A stretch of 37,650 nt of DNA, from IMG/VR virus record IMGVR_UViG_3300032311_001182, positions 1-37,650 of that record, one strand, 5' to 3'. Every line of letters begins with the position of its first letter. The stretch's first letter is position 1. The DNA is from a virus. The notes beneath the pieces are model-generated. The model saw only the letters and a program-made list of their open reading frames with translations, did no database searches and had not been told where the DNA came from. A program made the position numbers and the translations under genes. Shown here piece after piece: positions 26,393-32,757 of this stretch.

Positions 26393-27130
26393 TTAGTTAT
26401 AGTTCTTACGGTTCCAATACTTCTTCTTGTAGTATCCAACTACTGATCTGTCTATATTGCCATCAAAGAAAGCTCTTGCTTGAAGAACTTTGCTTACAGA
26501 CATTACCCAGCTATCTCTTTTGTATGGGAATACATGTGCAAAAGGAGTTCCTTTTGGTATTACCCCGTTAAATCCTTTTTGAAGAAAAAAGGGTATGTTC
26601 CCTGGTGGAACCCAACCATCACTATCAATAATTCCAGAAGTAGTAGTAAATGGCAAATCAAATCTATTTAAAGGATGTGTTATAAGTATTGAATATCCTC
26701 TTGGAACTTGCATTCCCCATTTCCCAGACCAAGTAAAATGATTTTGTAAATGTCCTGATGGCCTAGGTATTGTTGATCCGCTTGTTGATGTTCTTTCACC
26801 AACCATCATACTTTTTATTTGATTTTCTTTTATTTTGTGAGCATGATCATGCTGTTTACCTTTTAAAATAAAAGACCCATCTGGCTGTATATCACCATCT
26901 TCTATGGTTATAGTCTTACCCTTTTGAGTTATTTTTAAATCTTCCCACGTTGTTAAAACATATCCTGAAAGCATTGCATCTAAAAACGGTACACATGTTT
27001 TTAAAGCAGCCATTCCTTTATCATCATACATTTCGCCATCTTTATACCACTGAGGTATATGATTTTTTATTGGAGTTGGCGCAAGTATGTTTTCAAAACC
27101 CTTATCTGGAACAAATTTAATTTTTTTCAA
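26393..27130 (-). CDS. Conserved phage protein, IPxWYK/THPxNR family, function unknown
   Basis: 245 residues. It has the pieces of a protein widely found in T4-like marine and other phages: APTPIKNHIPQWYKDGEM, ALKTCVPFLDAMLSGYVLTT, WEDLKI, HFTWSGKWGMQVPRGYSILI, THPLNRFDLPFTTTSGIIDS, GNIPFFLQKGFNGVIPKGTP, FAHVFPYKRDSWVM. Beta strands dominate the centre, perhaps a cupin-like double-stranded helix, with His and Asp residues but no clear active site. It sits among appendage genes with three other small non-fibre genes upstream. I recognise the family pattern (DUF6065-like) but no function. Confidence 0.7.
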   Translation of the reverse strand: MKKIKFVPDKGFENILAPTPIKNHIPQWYKDGEMYDDKGMAALKTCVPFLDAMLSGYVLTTWEDLKITQKGKTITIEDGDIQPDGSFILKGKQHDHAHKIKENQIKSMMVGERTSTSGSTIPRPSGHLQNHFTWSGKWGMQVPRGYSILITHPLNRFDLPFTTTSGIIDSDGWVPPGNIPFFLQKGFNGVIPKGTPFAHVFPYKRDSWVMSVSKVLQARAFFDGNIDRSVVGYYKKKYWNRKNYN

Positions 27131-27136
27131 TTTTAC

Positions 27137-27406
27137 CTACTCAGCTGGGGTAAATGTTGTTCCATCGTAGTTCCAGCCAGATGAGATCGTAACTTGAGTT
27201 GACCCATCTGCTGTTTGTACGTCTGGAAAATTAATATTTGTAAAATCAACAACTGTTGGGTTGCTCATAATTATTGACCATAGTCTCTCATTTGTCTGCA
27301 ATGTTTCGACAACTTTTCCATCAATAACATAAGCTATTCGAAATGTATTTTCTGGTGGTGGCTCAGATGGTGACTGTGCTGCTAACCAATCTTGATATTG
27401 TGTCAT
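27137..27406 (-). CDS. Small conserved protein, possible tail chaperone or accessory
   Basis: 89 residues: FRIAYVIDGKVVETLQTNER, then LWSIIMSNPTVVDFTNINFP and the end WNYDGTTFTPAE. The plan (short strand, V-x-D-G-x-V-V, a helix with N-P-x-V-V-D, then a W-x-Y-D-G end) is common in small phage proteins beside tail genes. Its start overlaps the upstream zinc-ribbon gene stop as ATGA. The 101- and 81-residue proteins at 15246-15796 share part of the plan. Confidence 0.65.
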   Translation of the reverse strand: MTQYQDWLAAQSPSEPPPENTFRIAYVIDGKVVETLQTNERLWSIIMSNPTVVDFTNINFPDVQTADGSTQVTISSGWNYDGTTFTPAE

Positions 27407-27645
27407 ATTATTTCCTCCTCTGTCTTAATTTGTCCCCATTTTCCAATTGGGCATTCTGCATTTGGCAATTTTGTTTTTGCCAACATTATGCAACCACACT
27501 TTTTACATTGTGTAGTTCCTTTTATAAAGAATTCGCATCCCTTACAAATTTCAAATCTTTCTTCTGCTGTTTTAGGTGCAACCCTACCTATTTTTTTATT
27601 ATATAGGTCCCATGGTCGTGCTGGCCTATCAAATGGGTCTGTCAT
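27403..27645 (-). CDS. Small Cys-rich zinc-ribbon or iron-sulfur protein (DUF6171-like)
   Basis: 80 residues with six cysteines in the pattern C-x2-C ... C-x2-C-x-C ... C: ICKGCEFFIKGTTQCKKCGC, then IMLAKTKLPNAECPIGKW. This matches a small phage and bacterial family in which the Cys groups bind a metal; the end CPIGKW is characteristic. It lies between the 122-residue and the 89-residue genes, joined by TAATG and ATGA. Metal binding is inferred from the motif; its role in the phage is unknown. Confidence 0.78.
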   Translation of the reverse strand: MTDPFDRPARPWDLYNKKIGRVAPKTAEERFEICKGCEFFIKGTTQCKKCGCIMLAKTKLPNAECPIGKWGQIKTEEEII

Positions 27646-28013
27646 TATATTTCTTCCGCTCTAAAAAAATCTTTTTCCTCTGGGTTATATATCCAGATTG
27701 GGGAGTTTGGTTCAAAATGTAGCTTATGTTTAGTCTCTAAATCAAGAGGAATAAACAATGGACGCTGTTCTAGCAGATCTCCCATAGGCTCTCCGCAATG
27801 CATTACATCTTCAACTGTAAATGTATTAGGATTGACAATTGCATAATGTCTTCCAAGTTTGCTTTGATCTGGTATAAATTCATGATTTTTTGGAACACGA
27901 TATCCTATTTTAACCTTGTGCCTTACGGTATCATGAGCTTTTTGCTTAGTAAACCATCCTAGATCTCTTATTCTAGTTTTAATATCATCAATTAATTTAA
28001 TTCTATTGCTCAT
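27645..28013 (-). CDS. Protein of unknown function between the Cys-rich tail protein and the zinc-ribbon gene
   Basis: 122 residues, charged and soluble. Starts with a basic helix (RIKLIDDIKTRIRDLGWFTK) and continues as mixed beta (GRHYAIVNPNTFTVEDVMHC, FIPLDLETKHKLHFEPN, SPIWIYNPEEKDFFRAE). TAATG overlaps join it to both neighbours, so it is translated with the Cys-rich protein upstream. I recognise no family. The tight coupling makes a helper role for that unusual protein possible, but no feature shows this. Confidence 0.6.
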   Translation of the reverse strand: MSNRIKLIDDIKTRIRDLGWFTKQKAHDTVRHKVKIGYRVPKNHEFIPDQSKLGRHYAIVNPNTFTVEDVMHCGEPMGDLLEQRPLFIPLDLETKHKLHFEPNSPIWIYNPEEKDFFRAEEI

Positions 28014-29245
28014 TAGTTTACCCTAAACTCATCTATTGTATATCCTTGACTATTAGTTGAAGTCTTAGAAATTATACCATGATCCTTTGACTTTTGTCCA
28101 GTATTTGTTGTAGTTAAGGTTGAACCTACTTGAGAAGAAAAATTAGTATCAGAATAAGCTGTTGCTGTAACAGAATTTCCTGATGTTATTACTTGGATTC
28201 CTGCTATATTACTTGTAGAATTTGATGTAGAAGAAACTAGTGTCTCTGTACCATTTTCTTTTTTATATAACTCAATTTTATGATTATCTGCACAATTGCA
28301 TGAATATGTATAATAAGAAGCGCAGCCACAGGAAGCGCTTGCTCCATAGGAATTTCCTGTACACCCATAAACATAATAAGTATAGGTTGTTCCAACGCAA
28401 CAACTTACTGAATAATTATAATATCCTCCTGGACAACAAGTTTGATAATAAGTAAATGTTCCACCTGGGCAACAAGTTACATAATATATAAAAGCTCCCG
28501 ACAGGCAGCAAGATTGATAGTAAGTATATGGCGCTTGGCAAACACTTACATAATAAGTATAATATGACCCACATCCAGTTTGTGGGGTACTAGTCCATGC
28601 AAAACAGGCATAGCCATATTTATAATAATATGCATATTGACTACAAGTAGTTGTGCTATAAAAATATGGACTATTACATGAAGTTCTGGGTTCTGTTGTA
28701 TAATAACCACAACCACTTACTTGACAAGTTCCTGGATTTGAACATCCTTGTGCTGGACAACTTGAATATCCGCCATTACATCCTTCTACTGGGCAACTTG
28801 AAAATCCACCGTTGCAAGATGATGCGGGACAAGATCCTGTTTGGGTACAACCTGCTTGAGCAATTTCACCATAGGACGAACAATATACACAAGAATTATA
28901 TGAGCCACAAGCGCTACAAGTCTGACAAACATTTACAATATTATGAACAACTGACCAATAGTTACCAGAATCTGTAACCCAAAATGCTGGGCCAACACCA
29001 CCTGCTGGATTTTTTGCTTTAATAACTGCATTTGTAGATGAAAATGTTGTTGAAATTAATGCACCAATTGCAACTGAAGTTCCTTTTCCTGCAGCAACAG
29101 TCCAGCCAGAAATAACCTGTTTCCATTTGGCAGATGTTGCTCCTGCATTTACAAGAGTCAGTCTGCTAAAATCTTCTACGAGTGAAAGCAAGGCTTTTAG
29201 TCTTGAGACGGATGCATTATGTCTTCTTCTGGGTCCTCTTGGCAT
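28013..29245 (-). CDS. Tail protein: beta sandwich interrupted by a 32-cysteine repeat region
   Basis: 410 residues. Residues about 40-103 (WKQVISGWTVAAGKGTSVAI, AFWVTDSGNYWSVVHN) and 322-410 (KIELYKKENGTETLVSS, SQGYTIDEFRVN) look like the two halves of a jelly-roll sandwich of the LamG type used in phage minor tail proteins. Between them, residues 107-318 contain all 32 cysteines. Two repeat types are seen: C-P-x3-C-(N/S)-G-G-(F/Y)-S-S at about 137-170, and an 11-12-residue unit T-Y-Y-x-(S/T)-C-C-x-G-(G/T)-x-(F/Y) at about 230-295. The rest is Tyr/Ser/Gly-rich. The insertion must be stabilised by disulphides or bind metal. TAATG overlaps join it to both neighbours. Confidence 0.8.
   Translation of the reverse strand: MPRGPRRRHNASVSRLKALLSLVEDFSRLTLVNAGATSAKWKQVISGWTVAAGKGTSVAIGALISTTFSSTNAVIKAKNPAGGVGPAFWVTDSGNYWSVVHNIVNVCQTCSACGSYNSCVYCSSYGEIAQAGCTQTGSCPASSCNGGFSSCPVEGCNGGYSSCPAQGCSNPGTCQVSGCGYYTTEPRTSCNSPYFYSTTTCSQYAYYYKYGYACFAWTSTPQTGCGSYYTYYVSVCQAPYTYYQSCCLSGAFIYYVTCCPGGTFTYYQTCCPGGYYNYSVSCCVGTTYTYYVYGCTGNSYGASASCGCASYYTYSCNCADNHKIELYKKENGTETLVSSTSNSTSNIAGIQVITSGNSVTATAYSDTNFSSQVGSTLTTTNTGQKSKDHGIISKTSTNSQGYTIDEFRVN
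28292..28927. repeat. Cys/Tyr codon repeat region inside the tail protein
   Basis: This stretch encodes residues 107-318. On the minus strand it holds degenerate repeats of about 33-36 bases with TAT/TAC and TGT/TGC runs (TYYxxCC units at about 28350-28560), and of about 36 bases for the CPxxxC units (about 28730-28840). Copies differ by scattered substitutions. Tandem units of this kind can expand or shrink. Confidence 0.6.
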
Positions 29246-30435
29246 TATGCAGTTGTATCTCCTGTAACTAGCCAGGAATTAGCTGACCTCTTTTCAAGCA
29301 TAATAGTACTCCATTGAACTCTTGTTTTAAACTGACTATCTGCTCCCACCATTGTTACTGCTGCATCTTTTGTAATTGTAACTTGGCCTGTTCCTACTTG
29401 TCTTACCTCAACCATTGATCCAACTGGCCAGCCAGCATCTTGTGTGTCATTTGGAATTGTAATTGTTGTAGCTACGCTACATTCTATTAGCTTATTTTTG
29501 TCTGTTGAGGAGTTAATTGTTCTTGTTAGCTGAGGCTCTGCTATATAAAAAATTAAAGCTTTTGTATTATCTGAAGTATTGTCAACATTTGCTAATCCAA
29601 CATCGCCTTTAACTAATCCTGAAGGTTGATTAATAATTGGAGAGTTTAATGTTTTGTTAGTAAGCTCTTCTGTACCTGATAGAGTTACAAAATCTGCATC
29701 TGTTATGGCAGCATTAAATTGTGCTTTAGTGCCAGTTAGAGTGTTTGAAGTTAAATTTATGGTTTTATTAGAAAGAGTATCTGTGCTTGAGGCAGTTATT
29801 TTTGTGCCTAAAGCTGTTGTTACTGTTGCGGCATATGAGGCATCGTCATTTATTGCTGCTGCTAATTCGTTTAATGTGTTTAAGGCGTCAGGTGCTGTAT
29901 CAACAAGATTTGATATTGCTGTGCTAATTGCGGTATTTCTATTTGTTACTTCGGCGCTTATAGCTGATGAGATTTCTGTATCTCTTGCAATTGAAGCAGG
30001 TATTTGTGACTCTGGAACAAAACCATTTGAGTCTAGTTCTGCTACTCCATCAACCTGTCCCAATAAACTTAATGGGATATAAGTTGTTGCAGATGTACTG
30101 CTTAGTCCAGATACGGCGGTATCTACGTATGTCTTGTTAGCAATAGTATTGTCAACAGCTATTGTTAATGTATTTGCAGAGTCATTATAGCTTTTTGTAA
30201 TTCCTGTTCCTGCAGTAATTGCTTCTTCTACAAAATCTTGAGCAAGCTCTTTTAGTTCACTTGGGATAACATTTAAATAAGGCAGCACATTCCATCTAGA
30301 GGTTTCATTTGAAGCAATTCCTACCTTAAACCTATTTACTGTTATATCAAAGCCAAATTCCCCAACTTGCAATATTGGGTTATTGGTTGACCAGTTAGTA
30401 GAGGTATCTCTTCTTACTTGTAATCTAATTGCCAT
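29245..30435 (-). CDS. Tail fibre with Mtd-like N-terminal domain
   Basis: 396 residues. The N-terminus RLQVRRDTSTNWSTNNPILQ, then VGEFGFDITVNRFKVGIA and RWNVLPYLN, is the Mtd_N-like domain found at the head of many phage fibres (R-R-D-T-x-x-N-W ... G-E-x-G). The shaft has LPSELKELAQDFVEEAITAG, TGITKSYNDSANTLTIAV, TYIPLSLLGQVDGVAELDSN and an Asn/Thr/Ala-rich helical run (EVTNRNTAISTAISNL). It shares most of this with the 320-residue fibre. The end (GWPVGSMVEVRQVGTGQVTI, then KRSANSWLVTGDTTA) is a tip domain common in phage fibres. A ribosome site AGGAG lies before the ATG. Confidence 0.8.
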   Translation of the reverse strand: MAIRLQVRRDTSTNWSTNNPILQVGEFGFDITVNRFKVGIASNETSRWNVLPYLNVIPSELKELAQDFVEEAITAGTGITKSYNDSANTLTIAVDNTIANKTYVDTAVSGLSSTSATTYIPLSLLGQVDGVAELDSNGFVPESQIPASIARDTEISSAISAEVTNRNTAISTAISNLVDTAPDALNTLNELAAAINDDASYAATVTTALGTKITASSTDTLSNKTINLTSNTLTGTKAQFNAAITDADFVTLSGTEELTNKTLNSPIINQPSGLVKGDVGLANVDNTSDNTKALIFYIAEPQLTRTINSSTDKNKLIECSVATTITIPNDTQDAGWPVGSMVEVRQVGTGQVTITKDAAVTMVGADSQFKTRVQWSTIMLEKRSANSWLVTGDTTA

Positions 30436-30463
30436 AATGTCTCCTAGTGTGGGGTATATATAG

Positions 30464-30472
30464 ATTATACCC
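30464..30472 (-). promoter_or_regulatory. -10 promoter box and hairpin upstream of the Mtd-like fibre
   Basis: GGG-TATAAT on the minus strand, 28 nt before the ATG. The same bases belong to an inverted repeat GGGTATA / TATACCC (arms 30452-30458 and 30466-30472, 7-nt loop). It could be a promoter or a small stem-loop in the mRNA; no T run follows, so it is not a normal terminator. Confidence 0.35.
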
Positions 30473-30495
30473 TAATCTCATCTATTAAAAGCTTA

Positions 30496-30843
30496 TTATT
30501 GAAATAGGTGTTCGTCGTAAATAGTAGCTTCTGATATGCTAGCTGGTGGTTCATATTCACCGCTTTCATTCTTTGTCCACATTGGCTTTACTTCTGAACT
30601 AATAATATCTCCAGTAACGTCTGATGAAAATACTGTTGAATTTATTCTAAGGACTTTGTTTCCTAGCATTTCTTCTACAAAATATACAAGGGGCGCTTCT
30701 TCCCATTGACCGTCAACATATTTTTTTGCCATTAACGTTTCTGGGTTAACAGAGTCTTCTACTGGAATAGAATTTGCAACAAAATTTGATGAATTTACAT
30801 ATGCAAAAGCTACCCCGTCTTTTAGTTGTATCCAATTAGTCAT
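30496..30843 (-). CDS. Small tail-associated protein, unknown function
   Basis: 115 residues: WIQLKDGVAFAYVNSSNFVA, then KKYVDGQWEEAPLVYFVEEM, LRINSTVFSSDVTGDIISSE and an acidic end. It lies directly after the four tandem paralogues and before the Mtd-like fibre, with a strong AAAAGGAG site. The plan (a strand with D-G, then W-x-x-A-P) recalls the small chaperone-like proteins elsewhere in the cluster. No family recognised. Confidence 0.6.
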   Translation of the reverse strand: MTNWIQLKDGVAFAYVNSSNFVANSIPVEDSVNPETLMAKKYVDGQWEEAPLVYFVEEMLGNKVLRINSTVFSSDVTGDIISSEVKPMWTKNESGEYEPPASISEATIYDEHLFQ

Positions 30844-30855
30844 TTTTTTCTCCTT

Positions 30856-31233
30856 TTAGTAATATTCTACTACTTGCCATCGACAAGCACCTGTTGCTGT
30901 CAATGTTGTTGAATTTGTCAAACTTACTCCATACTCTGCTGATGTTAAAGAGGTAGATCCACCAGAGAGACTTCGTGTTCCTATAAAATTTGGGAAACTA
31001 CCCCCACCCATTGCTCCATTAGCTTGCGTTGCAACCGATCCTCCAGAAGGCGTTAATGTACCACTTTCTGAACTATTTGTTGCTACGGTTCCATTTGATC
31101 CTGTTGAAAATGATGTAACAAAAGACTTTAAAGTGTTTACAGATGAAATTGTTATTGCTCCTGATGAAGCTGTTGATCCACGCTGTATAGATTTAATTGC
31201 TGAAGAAACTATTGGATAAGATTTAATTGTCAT
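30856..31233 (-). CDS. KSIQRG-family tail protein, fourth tandem copy
   Basis: 125 residues. Pieces shared by all four copies: IKSIQRGSTASSGAITISSV near the start, a Ser/Gly-rich middle with SGTLTPSGGSV, GTRSLSGGSTSLTSAEYGVS, and the end TGACRWQVVEYY. The middle (QANGAMGGGSFPNFI) differs most between copies. No membrane segment or signal. The start overlaps the preceding stop as TAATG. The pattern fits a small beta-rich virion protein duplicated to make variants; a role in receptor binding is inference. Confidence 0.75.
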   Translation of the reverse strand: MTIKSYPIVSSAIKSIQRGSTASSGAITISSVNTLKSFVTSFSTGSNGTVATNSSESGTLTPSGGSVATQANGAMGGGSFPNFIGTRSLSGGSTSLTSAEYGVSLTNSTTLTATGACRWQVVEYY

Positions 31234-31619
31234 TATGAATACTCAACTACTTCCCACCGACAGGCTCCAGTAACTGATATTGTTGTAGGGTTAACTATAT
31301 ATGCACCGTACTCTTCAGTTGTAACAGATGTGCTTCCTCCGCTAAATGATCTTGTCCCAGAATAGTTTGCAAATGTTCCTCCTCCAGCAACTGCTCCTCC
31401 ACCACCACCTGGGCCAACAACGCTTCCTCCAGACGGGCTTAAGGTGCCAGACTCATTTCCTGTAATCTGAGCGGACCCAGCGGATGAGGTTGAAAATGAT
31501 CTAATAAAAGATTTATTAATATTCACAGAAGCAATTGTTATGTTTCCTGCGCTAGCGGATGAACCTCTTTGAATAGATTTAATTACGGAAATAGTTTCTG
31601 GAAATAAAGATGTTGCCAT
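31233..31619 (-). CDS. KSIQRG-family tail protein, third tandem copy
   Basis: 128 residues from the ATG at 31619 (MATSLFPETISVIKSIQRGS), which overlaps the preceding stop as TAATG. The ATG at 31649 would add ten residues that have no match in the other copies, so I reject it. Shared pieces are SASAGNITIASVNINKSF, GTLSPSGGSV, GTRSFSGGSTSVTTEEYGAY and TGACRWEVVEYS. The variable middle here is Gly-rich (VGPGGGGGAVAGGGTFANYS). Confidence 0.75.
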   Translation of the reverse strand: MATSLFPETISVIKSIQRGSSASAGNITIASVNINKSFIRSFSTSSAGSAQITGNESGTLSPSGGSVVGPGGGGGAVAGGGTFANYSGTRSFSGGSTSVTTEEYGAYIVNPTTISVTGACRWEVVEYS

Positions 31620-31996
31620 TATAAATACTCCACAACTTGCCAAATGCAAGCCCCTGTTACGGTTATTGTTGTTGAGTTTACTAGATACGCACCATATTTA
31701 GCAACTGCTAAAGATGTTGTGCCTCCAGAAAGACTTCGTGTTCCAGAATAAGTTGGAAAAGATCCAGACTGATTCCAACTGCCGCCTGGTGCTCCTACTG
31801 ATCCTCCACTTGGAGTATATGTTCCACTTGTATTAGCTGACCCAGCAACTGTTCCTGCTGCACCGTTTGAAAAAGATGTAGCAAATGATTTATTTATATC
31901 AACTGATGAAATAGTAATATTTCCTGCAGATGCAGCGGTTCCTCTTTGAATGGATTTGATTGGTGAAGAAACTGATGGATATATTCTAGATCCCAT
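31619..31996 (-). CDS. KSIQRG-family tail protein, second tandem copy
   Basis: 125 residues from the ATG at 31996 (MGSRIYPSVSSPIKSIQRGT), again set by a TAATG overlap; the upstream ATG at 32020 would add eight unmatched residues. Shared pieces are SAGNITISSVDINKSFATSF, GTYTPSGGSV, GTRSLSGGTTSLAVAKYGAY and TGACIWQVVEYL. One difference in the conserved end is Ile for Arg (GACIW rather than GACRW). The middle reads GAPGGSWNQSGSFPTYS. Confidence 0.75.
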   Translation of the reverse strand: MGSRIYPSVSSPIKSIQRGTAASAGNITISSVDINKSFATSFSNGAAGTVAGSANTSGTYTPSGGSVGAPGGSWNQSGSFPTYSGTRSLSGGTTSLAVAKYGAYLVNSTTITVTGACIWQVVEYL

Positions 31997-32376
31997 TATG
32001 CATACTCCACAACTTCCCACCGACAGGCTCCAGTTAAAGTTATTGTGGTGGAGTTTAATAGAAATGCTCCGTAAGCAGAAGAGACTAAAGAAGTTGAACC
32101 ACCGCTAAATCCTCTGGTGCCAACTAAATTTGGCCAACTTCCACTTCCTGGGTTATAAGATTGAGAGTATTGACCAAAGTTACCACCTTGCGGAGTATAT
32201 GTGCCAGATGTGTTGCTGTTAGTTGCAATTGAACCTGCTGATCCAGTTGAAAATGAATTTATAAATGATTTAGATATATCAATTTGCGATATAGTTACGT
32301 TTCCAGCAGAGGCAGATGAGCCTCTTTGAACGGATTTAATAATTGAAGCTGTTGCTGGAAATGTGCTATATGCCAT
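31996..32376 (-). CDS. KSIQRG-family tail protein, first tandem copy
   Basis: 126 residues: MAYSTFPATASIIKSVQRGS, SAGNVTISQIDISKSFINSF, GTYTPQGGNFGQYSQSYN, GTRGFSGGSTSLVSSAYGAF and the end TGACRWEVVEYA. It is the most divergent in the fixed pieces (KSVQRG instead of KSIQRG, QGGN instead of SGGS), so it may be the oldest copy or closest to a separate branch. It heads the array of four, following the ISGVxI-family gene. Confidence 0.75.
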   Translation of the reverse strand: MAYSTFPATASIIKSVQRGSSASAGNVTISQIDISKSFINSFSTGSAGSIATNSNTSGTYTPQGGNFGQYSQSYNPGSGSWPNLVGTRGFSGGSTSLVSSAYGAFLLNSTTITLTGACRWEVVEYA

Positions 32377-32377
32377 A

Positions 32378-32707
32378 TTAAGATATTTCTACTCCACTTA
32401 AATGTGCTGTTAACGCTGAGTTGGCAGATGCCCATCCTATTACTGTTTGTGTACCAGAACCGCCAAGAACTTGCTTAAGATCAAATGATGCAATGCTGTT
32501 TGCTGGAACAGATACTGATGTAGCAAATGCTACCTGAGTGCCAGATGCATCTGGCAATGTTAAATTAAATGATGCTGCAGATCCAGAAATATTGCTTATA
32601 ATAATATTTGTAAGTACTGTAGTTGTTGCAGAAGGAACTGTATATAATACAGTTGTGCTTGTGGTATTTAGTGCTGTTCTTGCTATTAGCTTTGATATTG
32701 TTGCCAT
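32378..32707 (-). CDS. Small beta-domain tail protein (ISGVxI family)
   Basis: 109 residues: TVLYTVPSATTTVLTNIIIS, NISGSAASFNLTLPDASGTQ, VPANSIASFDLKQVLGGSGT and the end LSGVEIS. Same order of elements as the 106-residue protein at 16811-17131 and the start of the 733-residue fibre. It lies between the 320-residue fibre and the KSIQRG array. SD AGGAG is present. Likely a decoration or attachment unit. Confidence 0.65.
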   Translation of the reverse strand: MATISKLIARTALNTTSTTVLYTVPSATTTVLTNIIISNISGSAASFNLTLPDASGTQVAFATSVSVPANSIASFDLKQVLGGSGTQTVIGWASANSALTAHLSGVEIS

Positions 32708-32727
32708 ATTTTTTCTCCTATTAGTTA

Positions 32728-32753
32728 GAGATAATATTTTTTAATATTATATC
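32728..32753 (-). promoter_or_regulatory. AT-only inverted repeat with TATAAT box
   Basis: Minus strand reads AGATATAATATT, a short A run, then AATATTATCT: an inverted repeat made only of A/T plus end bases. It includes TATAAT at 32746-32751, about 38 nt before the ATG of the ISGVxI gene, with an AGGAG site between. It may be a promoter or a weak stem-loop. The 50-bp gap holds nothing else. Confidence 0.3.
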
Positions 32754-32757
32754 TTTT

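Noticed and set aside
28651-28977. Plus-strand frame opposite the Cys-rich protein
   Set aside because: Tyr/Asn/Leu-rich shadow of the Cys/Tyr repeats; the minus frame has TAATG coupling on both sides and a consistent domain plan.
31619-32020. Upstream ATG starts at 32020 and 31649 for two tandem paralogues
   Set aside because: The added residues have no match in the other copies, while the downstream ATGs give exact TAATG overlaps and aligned N-termini.
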